Part shown: positions 42,083 to 53,589 of the stretch, piece after piece | How positions within the stretch are numbered: the first letter of the stretch is position 1 | Layout: every line of letters begins with the position of its first letter | Source of the DNA: Aspidapion aeneum | Lineage: Eukaryota > Arthropoda > Insecta > Coleoptera > Brentidae | Direction of reading: 5' to 3' | Length of the DNA: 64,000 nt | NCBI GenBank assembly: GCA_963576565.1 | Contig: OY755042.1 | Span: forward strand, 101,550,185 to 101,614,184 | The notes under the pieces: generated by a model | What the model was told of the DNA's origin: nothing | Seen by the model: the letters and a program-made list of their open reading frames with translations, nothing else | Databases searched by the model: none | Program-made: the position numbers and the translations under genes

Positions 42083-44261
42083 GGATGTTCCATTTCAAAC
42101 TCTTTTAATACCAATTTTTTATAAGGACTAGGGAAGACTGGTATATTGTCGGGTACGATTCTGTTTTGGAGTAGTACCCTTGAACGAGGGTAGCGTAGCG
42201 TAGCGATCTTTTGTGTGTATAAATTAAATACAAAACAATTTTAAAAATGTTACAAACTTAAATGAATACAAAATAAAACTATGTTGCTATTTACAAATTG
42301 TTACAAGACTTTTCTTATGACCTATAAAACAAACAAGACCCAAAATAGTAAAATAAAAACTTTGACTTACCAAAATAAGAAACTGCAAAATGTACCTCAA
42401 ATAGAAAAATCTTATGTTTCTTTACTGACAATTAAGTTAGAGGGTTTAGTTTAAGTTCAACAAAACCTAAAATGTCATTACCTACTTTTCTCCTCAAAGT
42501 TTGGGTTTTTATTAACGGAAGGTTGGACAAAGTAATCCATTATCCCCTCTTTGAAGAGCTTGCAGAAACCAAGTTAGTGACGTTGCTGATAATCCTAAAG
42601 TTTATTTTAAATTCTGAGTGATGAGCTAAACAAGAAAACCTATACGAAAACAGAGATAAAAAGATATTTTATAGACAACACTTTCTTATTTCACAGTTTT
42701 TCCATAGCCAATCACGTTGAATGGAAAACCTTCTCTCTACTTGAGGTTACCTCTCGCTTAACCATTACAACTCCCACTCTTAAATTTTCAGTAGTTTTTC
42801 TCGCGTTTTATGTCGACGAGGTCCGGCGCGGAGCCTTCTAAAGGCGACGCACGACGATGCCAGTCATCTCCGTTTTTGGCAACTTTTGGTAGGGATAATA
42901 GAGGCCACTTTAAAAGGCGGGTTCACGAATAAAAAGAAGTCAGGCTATCTTTGTTGGATACATAGGAGAAGCTTATAAAAATTACTTTGGGACAGGCGGT
43001 ATTTCTATGTAGCAGGGTTCCAAACTGATCATAAGCGATCGCATCAGAACAGAATAACTGAGAGTACCCGAGATTTAACCGAATATAAACTGAATCAGTG
43101 TGCGTGGACGTTAGGTAAGCAACAAGGCAATCCTAAAATTTGTCTGGAGTCGGCACTGTGCAAACTTATTTCTCACGTAAAACCCGCGCGCCATATTCAT
43201 GTTCGATATTTTTCAAGAGAATTAGGGCCCACGGTTCCTGACAGCCTAGCGCCTGTGTTTGAACTGCACGTTTCCCGTATACTTTAATTAATTAACCAAA
43301 TTGTGCCGAAGCCGACACTGCATTTTGCTTATTTTCTGTTTGTTGCTATGCGGTGCATGTGTTTGGAAATTTTGATGAGGCTTCCACTGAAATTATTAGC
43401 CCTAAGCTTTTTCCATTGAATAGTACATATTAATAATATTGACATGTTTTAGCTCTTTTTGTTTACACGAGTAGAGTTATAGCGAATTGGTTTGAGGATA
43501 GCTTAATATTGCTTTAAGTGGTTTAGCTCTCATCGCACCGACTTTCTTTTCCATTTTTATCTTAAAGAATACCTAATTTTGTAAAATTTCGTTGCACCGA
43601 TGTTAAAGGCTTCTTCCTTTCTTCCTTAGTGTTGTTAAAATTAGGTCACCTTTTTCGTGACTTTACTGTTCCTTAAGAGCTGCTTAAAGATAAGATGCTG
43701 GTCACATATTATTACCCATCTGGCATAGCCAAAAGCAACTGACAATACCTACAAATGAGCAGAGTGTTGTGATTAAAGTGAAGGTGGATTTTTGTGTTTT
43801 TTGAGTAAATAAATTAAAAAACATGTTTTTTTTTTAAATAAAAACTTTAAAAATTTAAATGATTTTGAAAAACTTCATTACAAAAGATAAGGCTAAATTT
43901 TGGTTCTTTTGGCACAATGTAAAAAGTATACCTATGTATCGATTACAAAAAGATTTGTAAAAAAATGACGTCATTCCAAATGCGTATAATTTGGACTATA
44001 CTGACCAGTGTAAGAACACCCTTGCATTTAAATTAAACTGTACTGCATGATGTAACTAGACGATTTTCCTTTCTGCCTTTACAGTTTACCCTAATTTCAA
44101 TATAATTTTTGGTCTTTTGGTTGTACCGAGGAGAACAACCCAAATCCCACAAATTCGAGTATCACCATCTCGATTTTATCATCTTCCAAATATTTAAGAA
44201 TTAATTTTTTTAATAAATTTTGACACAGAAAAATTGATAGCTTTTGACAAAACTATTTTGG
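42083..44261. other. 2.2-kb stretch without a recognised gene
   Basis: Parts near 42780-42960 and 43130-43290 are richer in CG dinucleotides than the rest, as in an exon or an old insertion, but no frame longer than about 50 codons shows a domain. A host exon here cannot be excluded. Confidence 0.35.
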
Positions 44262-45172
44262 AAAGTACTGGGTGTTGTTGTTTTTCCATAGTTTACCAAT
44301 CAAATCATCTTCACAATACACATTAAAATACTCATATGCAACCAAGAAAATAATCATTGGTATAATAATAGTTAAATTATTATCTACCGATCGCTCTGCA
44401 GTTTTTTGTTCAATTCATCTAACGTGTAAAATGTATCCATTAATAGCAAGTTTTTTACTTGTTTTTTAAACAGCGAAATTGTAAAAGCTTCTTTAATTTT
44501 TTTTGGTAACATATTGAATAATTTGCAACCAAGATCATGGCAAGTTTTTTAAACGAATTCGTGGTTGTGTTTATCGATACTAAACAAGTTTTTGTTTCTA
44601 GTTCAATACGAATGATATGAGCTGTTTAAAGTAAAATTAGTTTGATGTTGGTATATATACACTAAAATTTTATATATGTAAATGCTGGTTACAGTTAATA
44701 TTTTATTATCTTTAAACGCATTTTGGCAAGTTGCATTGTAGGGTAAGTCAAAGATTAAGCGGACTAAACGTTTTTGCGTAATTAGTACCCGTTCTAGATC
44801 CTGCGCACTTCCCCATATAGCTATATCCTATGAGAGGGCAGAATATGCGTTAGCATAATAAACAGTCACAAGATTCGATTTGCTCAGGGAGTTTTTTAAT
44901 GATTTAATCATAAAGTAGCATTTGTTTAATTTATTGCAAACATGGTCTATATGAAGGCTCCACTCAAAGTGGTTGTCAATAGTTATTCCCAGAAGTTTTG
45001 AGCTACTGCTAAAAGGAAGAGGGGTGTTTTTAAAAGTTATGTTAACGTCAAGTGGTTTACGCTGTTGCGTGGTTTTTAATTCCATGAAAACAGTTTTAGA
45101 CAAATTAATAATAAGATTATGTTTGTTGCACCAGTTTGAAAATTCCTGAAGGGTTTGGTTGTGGGGGGTCAC
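44262..45172 (-). pseudogene. LINE C-terminal RT region, 5'-truncated
   Basis: From 45172 downward, 114 open codons read L-Q-E-F-S-N-W-C-N-K-H-N-L-I-I-N-L-S-K-T, then S-K-L-L-G-I-T-I-D-N-H-F-E-W and K-L-N-K-C-Y-F-M-I-K-S-L, the region just after the catalytic box. Below 44828 the frame shifts but I-T-Q-K-R-L-V-R-L-I and L-T-V-T-S-I-Y-I-Y-K-I-L can be followed. A CR1/Jockey-like clade is likely. The catalytic box itself lies beyond the truncation point. Confidence 0.78.
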
Positions 45173-45177
45173 AGGTT

Positions 45178-45374
45178 CATCTTAACAAAGGAGAGGCGAT
45201 TTTTGCTCGGTGCAACAACCCTAAAAATAAGGCATGTTTAAAATTAAAGCAATCCATATTTAAGAAAGGGAATTTTAAAAGTCGGTGCGACGGGCCCATA
45301 GTACTTAAAGAAAGTAAATATAATATTATTTATAAAAAACAAAAAGAATTTTATACTTCACACACAGGTGTTGT
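45178..45374 (+). pseudogene. Open frame of unknown origin, cut by a hAT MITE
   Basis: About 65 lysine-rich codons are open up to the MITE, with R-C-N-N-P-K-N-K-A-C and C-D-G-P-I-V-L-K. Removing the MITE and one duplication copy leaves the frame open into 46062-46208. That right part overlaps a SINE-like sequence, so an open frame alone is weak evidence. I recognise no family. Confidence 0.2.
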
Positions 45375-46053
45375 CAGTGTTGCCAGGTCCCACAGAAATA
45401 TTACATGAGAAATATTTCAAGAAAGCATGAGATTTCAAAAAAAAAAGCATGAGATGGCGAGATTGTCGCTGTTGCCTCTAGCATGCTGCTTATTCATTAT
45501 TGCAGGCACTTCTCACCACGCATACATTGTTCCCTTCCTACTGCATTCTACCTCCACCCAATGAAACCCAGGTAACTTTGTCCAGTCTTTTTTTAAATGT
45601 TGTTTGTAAATCTTTTATTCTTGGCAGAACTAGGTCCGGTCAGGTTCGGTTCGGTTCGGTTTTACTACCACTGCTAGTAGCAGTATCACTTAGCAGGACT
45701 CGTACGACGTAAAGGTGTGGCACAGAACAGAATAATGGATTATCGTTTTCGGGGAATACCCGACATACTCTCAACCGCGAGGTTGTAATTTGCGATTATG
45801 AAACACGATCCAACGATGCCAAATGCCAGGTTGCAAATTTTTCGCGGCACTTCTTTGTGACGTAAGCCGAATTCTCTTATGATTACTTTGTTATTTGTAG
45901 TTCATAGTTACCTCTATAATTAATTTTTAAGCATAATTTATTTTTTTCTCTGTAAGCTGAAAAGCATGAGATTTTGCGATAAAATAATGATAGCATGAAA
46001 TTTGCTTGAAAAACATGAGATCTCATGCAAAAGCATGAGACCTGGCATCACTG
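45375..46053. mobile_element. hAT MITE with 8-bp target duplication
   Basis: The ends CAGTGTTGCCAGGTCCCA and, inward from the right, CAGTGATGCCAGGTCTCATG are typical hAT termini. The flanks GGTGTTGT (45367-45374) and GGTGTTTT (46054-46061) match at seven of eight bases. AGCATGAGA repeats occur near both ends. The interior has TTCGGTTCGGTTCGG at about 45642 but no transposase. Confidence 0.88.
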
Positions 46054-46089
46054 GGTGTTTTGTGCTTAACTCGCGAGTGTTAGAAAGAG

Positions 46090-46282
46090 AAGAAAGAGTT
46101 GGTTTTGGTTATTTTCCAACTTACACAGGTAGCATCTCCAGATGTACGTTTCTGTATGTTTCACGTCATCAGTGGAGAACAGCATACCCAGTATTCCTGG
46201 CTGGGTAGCCAGGAATCGAACCGGAACCGCCAATGTGGGAAGCATATGTTGCTACCACTACACTACGATGACGACAATTTTA
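46090..46282 (-). mobile_element. tRNA-derived SINE-like sequence
   Basis: On the minus strand there is an A-box-like TAGTGTAGTGG (46265-46255) and, 43 nt downstream, a perfect B box GGTTCGATTCC (46222-46212). Between them a TTCCCAC loop puts TCC at the anticodon site, so a Gly tRNA ancestor is plausible. A tRNA-unrelated body follows (ACTGATGACGTGAAACATAC and on). The acceptor stem is not conserved, so this is not a tRNA gene. Confidence 0.55.
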
Positions 46283-46289
46283 GTGTAGC

Positions 46290-46800
46290 TTACTTTTTCT
46301 ACAAAAATTATCCAATATTTTTACCTCACTTTGTCTGTATATAAAGGCATATCCAGTTATAGAGATCACTGATCTTAGCTTAATACAGCGAAATCGACTC
46401 ACGAAAATAAAAAATAATACCGACCGTTTCAAGCCAGATCTCTTTAACACGCATTTTTGGGTCTGAAATTTTCATCGTCATTTAATAGCTTTAGAATTAA
46501 CCATTCTGCTTTTAGGCAAATAAATTTTGTTCCTAATTAGCAGAGTGGAAGACATTTTGCACTCCATTTCGAATATTTAGGGATAATTACTTTTCCTTTA
46601 AATAATTTCATGCAATTTGCTAAATTAAACCTAGTTTTTTACCGGAGTTTTACTTCTTTTAAATTACGTCTAAAATACCTACAGGGCAGATTATAAAAAG
46701 CAAGTGTTTTTAAATTGGGTTGATTTTATTAACCTCTAAAATTGGTTGTACTTGATCATAAGGAATGGTAGTAGTTTTCGACATTCATTCAACACTTAAA
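46290..46800. other. No recognised gene; short dispersed repeat
   Basis: TTTTTACCTCACTTTG, then GGCATATCCAGTTATAGAGA, at about 46316-46370 resembles 55999-56050 (TTTTTGCCTCACTTTG, GGCCTATCCAGTTTATA). The rest shows nothing. Confidence 0.45.
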
Positions 46801-46809
46801 TTACAAATG

Positions 46810-46990
46810 GGAACCATGGCGGATCAGCTGAACGCGTTGTCTCGTGGATGGAGTATTTGCTATATGACTGGCGTACGCGCGTACGCTGGGCGTCCTGCGT
46901 ATCTTGTAGGTTCGAGTCCCACCTCGTCATATGGTTGTTTTTGTAACGTCCCAACAAGGCATATCTCGGGCGATGACCCTGGCTATTGAG
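46810..46990 (+). mobile_element. Second tRNA-derived SINE-like sequence
   Basis: B box GGTTCGAGTCC lies at 46909-46919. Around it, 46864-46930 begins ATGAC and ends GTCAT, an acceptor-like pairing with mismatches. A perfect 16-bp palindrome, GCGTACGCGCGTACGC, sits at 46871-46886 where the D arm would be. It is too imperfect for a tRNA gene. Confidence 0.45.
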
Positions 46991-47254
46991 TAATGTAGTT
47001 GTATTTTTTCGTGGCTTGCTTAATAACAAATGACTTTTAAAGATCTAGGGGCCAAAAACCACCCCTATTGGGCTTTTGATGATGAGAAAGTTTCAGGGTC
47101 AACGAAGTCAGCATCGAGAATCATATAAGCCTTTTCTGGTTTAGTATCCATCATCCAATCCATTTTTAGGGCATTAATGTGGAGATAAATCTACAGGTCT
47201 TTGTTTGAAACTCGTAGACAATGATTGAGTAGAAACAAAACTTCGGAATTCCAT

Positions 47255-47784
47255 TGACTTTATTTATTTTAAACACGAAGTTTCGGTTAGTAAGTATCTC
47301 TAAATAGTCCATAGAAATGTGGTGCCTTACTGTGGTGTGGAGTCAGGAGGGATCTAACGGCGTTCGGGATATTTACATCATACTTCTTCAACGTCCTGTA
47401 GATGCGTCCTTCTACGGTTGTGACTGGATCCTTTGGTAGCTGCTTGTAGTCTCCTTTCTCCAGAACTTCTTCGAACTTTTTGTCGTGCGTCTCGAAATCC
47501 ATGATCACCGTCACGTTTCCTTTGTCGGCAGGTAGAATCTTGATTGATTTGTCCCTCTGCAGGTTCTTGATTGCCCGTTGTTCTTGACTGGTAATGTTTG
47601 CCTTTTGTTGCTTCTTTCTATCCAAGGTTATTTTTACTTTATGGCGAAACTCATCAGCTTCGGGTTGAGGTATACTAACGGTCTCTATTGCCGCAATAAT
47701 GTCCAGTTTCGGTGTCTGTGCCGGTGCAATGGCGAACTTAAGTCCCTTACTGAGTACCAAGTCTTCGCTGGTGCTCAGAGTCAT
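47255..47784 (-). pseudogene. Penelope-like RT, N-terminal part, internally deleted
   Basis: 166 codons are open from 47784: L-S-K-G-L-K-F-A-I-A-P, then A-I-K-N-L-Q-R-D-K-S-I-K-I-L-P-A-D-K-G-N-V-T-V-I-M, and P-H-F-Y-G-L-F, where a family member has Y-G-L-P-K-I-H-K. This is the conserved start of Penelope RTs before the catalytic motifs. Right after the stop comes AAACACGAAGTTTCGG (47270-47285), the terminal type also seen at 4620-4650, so the RT core and GIY-YIG are deleted. It is non-functional. Confidence 0.8.
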
Positions 47785-48590
47785 TTTTAGCCCGGAGATA
47801 AACTCTAGGGTTTTTGATTTTTTTGAGATTTCAATTCAGCGTCGAAAAATAAAAAATAACCTTTTTAGGGTTACTTTTTGGCTCTTTTTAGACGTCTAGG
47901 GAATTTTTTGATGCAGGAATCAGTGTCGGTTTATAAATCCATAGCAACATTTTTTGTTTGATGCATAAAAAATGTCCGTTAATTTTTTGTACATATGGCT
48001 AACGTAATAATATGTAAAAGAAAAGTATAATTTTAAAGTATTTTATTTTTAGTAGCTCAAAAGATCTCTTGGGTATACAAAAATAAACTCGTGAAAAATG
48101 TGGGTATATACCGAAATCGCAAAAGTTAAAAAAAGTTTTTGGATTCTGTTACTTGTTTAGATACTATATAACAGTCCATTAAAAGTTAACGTTGATAATA
48201 AATCGAATGAACAGAGGACACCCACTTGAATACGTATGAGATGAAAAAGTCCGATACCTTGCTAGATATAAATTTAACAAGGGTATATTCCTCGAGCAGA
48301 AAGGACAAATTAAATAAAAAAAGAACACTGTCAAGAAAATTTCCGAAAAGCTTTATACCCTGCACAGTGTCGCACTCGAGCATATTATGTTGGATAGGGC
48401 CCGAGGCCTTATGATGTCGTATTTTATGTTATTTTATATTTTTATTTATGAAATAAAACAACAATTTTTTGTGGCTAATTCGCTCTCGCTTGATCTCGCG
48501 CGCGTGCGCTTGAAGTGTACCCCCATGCGCGGGCATACATATGTGTGTTTTTTGAATATTAGAGAATTTACGAAAACTTAGCGTGTTCGC
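47785..48590. other. No recognised gene
   Basis: Short frames without domains. At 48388-48435, GGGCCCGAGGCC and ATGATGTCGTATTTTATG match 63560-63595 and belong to a weak hAT-like repeat. Confidence 0.4.
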
Positions 48591-48596
48591 AAACAA

Positions 48597-48745
48597 TAGG
48601 TGTCCATTAGATCTTGGACCCCCGTGGGTGTACAAGTTTCGAGCTGTCCACGGAAAAATACAAGAGAAACAAAATCTTTCTATGCCCGCTTAGCCACGAA
48701 AAATTGTTGTTTTCTTTATTCACGAGTACTAAACTTTGTTTTATA
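48597..48745 (+). repeat. Dispersed repeat, relative of the 62-63 kb tandem unit
   Basis: AGGTGTCCATTAGATCTTGG, CCACGGAAAAATACAAGAGA and TTATTCACGAGTACTAAAC follow the order of the tandem units at 62.2-63.4 kb with moderate divergence. CCTAGGTGCGCCCATG at about 48798 may be an inverted hAT-type end. Confidence 0.65.
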
Positions 48746-49059
48746 ACATGTAAAAAATATCTAGAAAAAATCTTGGGTTTGGGCACTTCCCCCCCTAGGT
48801 GCGCCCATGCCTTGCAAAAACTTGTAGTCGATCCACTTTGTCAAGAACATTTTTTATACATAAAAAGTTTCTTAAAAGGCTAATGTATACTTGTAATGTT
48901 ATTGTTAAATATTTGATTCTTTCAAAAACATTTCTTGCTGCTTTTTTCCTTGATGTAATTTCCTGAGAATAAACTACGATTTTGTTTTTTCGTAATAATC
49001 ATTATTTAGTTTTCTTAAGCTTGATCTTCATTCCATAGTCATAGTGCATTTAGTCTGTC

Positions 49060-50240
49060 TAATAACATTTGGAGATCTTGCAAATTTTCAGTTGGAACGA
49101 AGATAGCGTTGGCACACCGTAGGTTATTTAGAACTTTACCATTAATAGATATTCCGTCTTAAGTTTAATCTTCGTTCCATTATCGTTCTGCGTTTAGTCT
49201 TTCTAATAACATTTGGAGATCTTGCAGAATGATTTTTAGTTGCAACATATCATAGCTTGTTTAGTACTTCACCAATAATAGCTATGTCCTCTTTGCAGTC
49301 ATTTAAAGCTTTAATAAAGCCTACATCACCATAGACATTATTAAGGATAGTGGCAGGCAAGCTAAGTTTACTCTTTCTGATTAGAATTGGAGATGTTGCA
49401 TCAGTTGGAAACAACACATCATTAGCATAATGTAGGTGGTTTAATACTTGATTAGCTGTACCCTCTTTGGATTTACTTAAAGCTTCAATAAAGGCTGTTT
49501 TATTATAGATTTTAAAAACGATAAAAGAAAGCATGCAAAAGTCTGTGTCAACCAAGATCTCATTGACATACCATACGTTACTTAATAATTTACCATTAAT
49601 AGCTATGCTCTGTTTGTAGTCACTTAAAGCTTCAATAAAGACTACATCGCCATAGATATTATAAAGGATAGTGGTAAGTATGCTGCGTTTACTGTTTCTA
49701 ATAACAATTGGAGATGTTGCAGATTTTCAGTTGGAAACAAGATATTATTGGCATAATGTAGGTTGTTTAATACTTCATCATTATTAGCTCTGCTCTCTTT
49801 GAAATTACTTAAAGCTTCAATAAATGCTGCTTCACTATAGATTTTTAAAAGGATAAAAGAAAGGATGCAAAAGGCTGTGTCAATCAAAATATCATTGACA
49901 TACCATAGGTTACTTAATACTTCACCATGAATAGCTATGCTCTGCTTGCAGTCACTTGAAGCTTCAATAAAGACTACACCACCATAGATATTATTAAGGA
50001 TAGAGGAAACATGCTGCGTTTACTTCTTCTATTACCAATTGAAGATGTTGTAGATTTTCAGTTGAGACCAAAATATCATTGGCATATTTTTGGTTATTTA
50101 ATACTTTAACATTAATAGCTATGCTCTTTTTGTTTTCATGTTTCATTTAAATCTTTAATAAAGACTGGATATTAGAAAGGATAGACGAAAGCCTGCTGCG
50201 TTTAGTCTCTCTAATAGCATTTGGACATCTTGCAGATTTT
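49060..50240 (-). repeat. Tandem array of a reverse-transcriptase catalytic-box fragment
   Basis: About eight units of roughly 165 bp, marked by GGAGATCTTGCA or GGAGATGTTGCA (49072, 49217, 49390, 49710 and relatives at 50040, 50219) and by ACTTAAAGCTTCAATAAA. On the minus strand the units encode E-A-L-S-x-x-K-E, then E-V-L-N-N-L-x-Y-A-N-D-I-L, then E-N-L-Q-H-L-Q-L-L-L. This mirrors the LINE RT passage around Y-A-D-D followed by a helix, with Asn in place of the first Asp. The units differ from each other, with stops and frameshifts, so the array is old. Two frames of about 80-100 codons span units but are unlikely to be genes. Confidence 0.7.
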
Positions 50241-50244
50241 CTGC

Positions 50245-53136
50245 GACGCCTGTTTTTACGATACGCGCTAAAGCATACATCTAGTTGTAAAAAGCAAGAT
50301 TGTCATTTTCGCTAAAATCGCTTATTTACACTTTAAAATTTACTGAGTTTTGGACACAGCGCCATTTTTTTCAAGCTTGATTGGTATGATCGTTCCTTAC
50401 TCACAAAGAGAGCTATCACTTCCTAGAAAATCCACAATAATCATCCAGTTCGGTTTGACCTTTTGCAGCTTACATTCGCAAAGCTTTATAGCTTCTTGTG
50501 TCAAGACATCTCAGATTGCCGTTAAGGGATCCTTGCTCAAATACGGCATAGCAGATTAGAGTCGTTGGACCAAATACGGCGTATTAATACGGATCAGTGG
50601 TCCTTTCACACAAGTATTTGCTGACTACTTTGTTTTCTCCTCTCTCGATAAAGAGATGGATCTCTTTTATGCTTAGCTAGTGGAGCGTCAAAATATTAAA
50701 ATGACTGACCCGTAAAGGGTCCGAATATTAAGTAGGAAACCTAAATATATCACTTTTAAATGGTTTTATTTAGTTTGAGCCTGTAAATTTATTTGTTGAG
50801 TACTACCTATCTTTGTTTCAAATCTTGCGATAGCGTTTCCAACTACTTCTTGATATGCTAAAGATATAAAATTCGGTAAATTTGTGTCCCAGTGACCATA
50901 TTTTTTTAATAAAAAGTCTAAGTTTTTTAATTTATAAACCAGTCTCTTTCAAAACGGAATTTAGTATAATGTTTGACTTAAACTTGAATTAAATAAAATA
51001 CCGGATCCAAAATGGCGAACTTTTTTATTATTAAACTTGGAACTTTGGCCTATTTCAAGTCGGTGATTAAGATTTGGTGAAGTGGGGTTAAAGGTAGCAC
51101 TAAGTAAGGAAGTAAGGACGGTATGCATGGATCACAAAAGATCTTATACTTCGGTAAAAACATTGGATAGCTATACGTCTCTCTTCTGCACGACACCAGT
51201 CATTGGTTATGCTCCTTACTGTTTGGAACCTGTTCCTGAAAGCTAAAAATCTCAGATAACTAGCCTGTCTTGCATTAGTGCCTTTTCTTCTTCCAGAGCC
51301 GGCTCTTCGTCGTTAGTGTTGCCGCCGAGACGAGAGATTCTCGCCTCTCGTCTCATCTCGCCCTCTCTCGACGAGACGTGAGAGATATTCTCTCTCGAAT
51401 GAAAGCTCGTTGTCTCGAGCAAAAAAGGTTGGTTTTATAAATTTTTATGATTTACCATCTGTTCGTTATGACCTATTATAGAGTTAAGCTGATATTTATG
51501 TACTGTTTTTTTTTAAAAAAAGGTATGCAAAAATATAGTCATATATTCCTTCCTTGACAACATGTATAATCTAATAAACTCATATTTTTTGTTATTAATG
51601 TATTATATCTGAAAAAGCTTTAAATAAAAAGGAAACAAAAATCTAAAAATACAGGGTGTTTCGATTAAAAAAAGATCTCTCCTATCAAAATTTGACATTT
51701 AACAAAAGGGATTATGCAGTAAATTCCATAAAGAACTCATCTTTTACTATCTATTGGATAAACTCTTAGGTTGGTTGGTAAAAATATACGAAAAAACTCT
51801 GTAGATATAACTCTTATCTCAGCACTTCCATAGGACTTAAGAGCAGGTAGAAAGGCCTTGTTGCTAAAGGGTTAAAAATTATATTTACTAGAAAGACAAA
51901 TTTTGCTATTACTTGGAAGCTAGATTAATAAAATTAAGTATAATGTTAAAACCGAAGACCGTAACTTACGATCTGCACATAAATGTATTTAAGGTTATAG
52001 CGAAAAAAAAATTGACTAAACGTGTTTAAGTCCAGTATGGTATTTTGAGTGATGAATTTTTTACATCACATTAATCTTAAGCAAAAACAACACACATTAT
52101 TTCCATAGTCCCCTACAGAGGACAACATACAATTGTTTACGCGACTGAGACTTTTATTTTTAGCACCCATTTTTAAGAGCTGTACAAAACTATTTTAAGG
52201 TTTTTATTTTTTCTGGCAGTACAAGAATTTTTTTGTAAAGACAATGTGAAACATTTATATTTTCTAGTAAATTTATTTTAATTCGACTCTGAGATTAACT
52301 CCGAATGACTAGCCATCGTTGATTTTACCGAGACCAAAGACCGCCAGCCGGCTTATTTAACTGTTTGTTGGGTGGTAAAAATATCATTACATTTTTATTT
52401 ATAATTTAATATTAATAGAAACAATTTAGTTATACTCACATCAAAGTGATCTTCACAAATATAAAGTGAAGATGTATTAGATAAGGCCCTTGAGTCTCTT
52501 CAAGCAAGTTCTAGTCACTTTTTTTCTTCTTTTACTGCTGTAGGCACATGAATAAATAGTTTTTCAGGTGTTTTTATGCTAGTATTCGAACACTGAGGCC
52601 CTACACACCACTAATATGACATTTTTTTACAGAAAAACAGTAAAAACACAGACCAAAAACAAATAAACACTTGAATGCCGTGTATCTGTCCGCGAGTTTA
52701 CTGCGCGGTGACGTCATTGGAACGCCATGCTAGAAATGAGCGTTTTAGCGGCAAATTCAAATCGGAGGGGACTTGATTTTAAAGGTACTCACGATAAAAT
52801 ATACTATTTTAATAATTAGGGATCTATGTATCATTCTAAACTCTTTTCTAAAATTTGTCAAATACCCTATTGCCTGAAAGTAGCACGAAGTATGACGGGA
52901 GGCACCTTAAAATTTTAAACGACTTGTTATTAACGTGAATAATTTGCAATATAACATTTTTATGTCTTCTTCTGACAAAAAATTTAACAAATAAGAAATA
53001 ACTTTGACCGAGATAAAAGCCCAAAAAGCTCTCCCACACGTGCCGTTTTCGTGTACGGATTCTCAGCGAATGTCCCCCACTCTATCGGGGCTTAAAAGTC
53101 AAATGTGAACCCAGTCTCTGGTAGACCATAACATAC
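50245..53136. other. 2.9-kb stretch without a recognised gene
   Basis: At 51313-51420 a GAGAGA/TCTCTC and CGAGAC/GTCTCG-rich segment can form several overlapping hairpins. TACAGGGTGTTTCG at 51650 is a lone end of the TACAGGG class. Frames are short and lack domains. Confidence 0.4.
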
Positions 53137-53580
53137 CATTGATATCCCAAATACCAAATACCAAATTGCAAATAATGCAAGGACCTAAAACTATAAGCAA
53201 CAAGTGAAATTAACGAAAGAAAAATAAGAAAAATGTTTTTCTGTTTTCGGCCGGGACTCGAACCCGTAACCTCTTACTCTGTACGCAAACGATCTAAGCA
53301 TTGAACTACCGAAGAACATACATACATTTTCGGAAAACTTCCATCTATGCAGGTGCGCGGTGTCTCAATATAGGAACGAGAAATTCTCAGACCAAGTCAT
53401 CCAACTAATTTTTTAAATTCTTCTTTCCCACTGTTAAAGGTAGGTATGATAACTCAAATTAGACGTAAAGAATCAACGTCTGAAAACATGAGCTTTTCGT
53501 GTGTTAAAATTTCTGATCGCAATGGGCGATTGCCAATATAATTCCCAAATACCAAATTGCAAATCATGCAAGGACCTAAG
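53137..53580 (-). repeat. tRNA-bearing repeat, copy 2 (391-bp unit)
   Basis: The phrase ATTTGCAATTTGGTATTTG, with TTAGGTCCTTGCAT before it, occurs on the minus strand at both ends. GCAAGGACCTAA at 53177 and 53568 sets a 391-bp period. One full unit plus a short repeated end is what a cut from a tandem array would leave. The internal order equals copy 1 at 5990-6393: a cAATCGCCCATTGC box, ATGTTTTCAGACGTTGAT, GAGACACCGCGCACCTG, a tRNA-like part, then the tail. Confidence 0.8.
53244..53315 (-). tRNA. tRNA-like sequence within repeat, acceptor partly decayed
   Basis: 72 nt, the same length and parts as at 6233-6304. The T-arm keeps CGGGTTCGAGTCCCGG. The anticodon stem pairs TTTGC with GTAAG around the identical loop GTACAGA. 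The D-arm is GTTCAATGCTTAGATC. The acceptor pairs TCTTCGG with CCGAAAA, three mismatched positions, so it is less tRNA-like than copy 1. The B box GGTTCGAGTCC is intact. Confidence 0.45.
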
Positions 53581-53589
53581 AAGTTTATG

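Noticed and set aside
42780..43290. CG-richer segments as possible host exons
   Set aside because: No open frame of useful length, splice-site pattern or domain could be tied to them; left as unannotated DNA.
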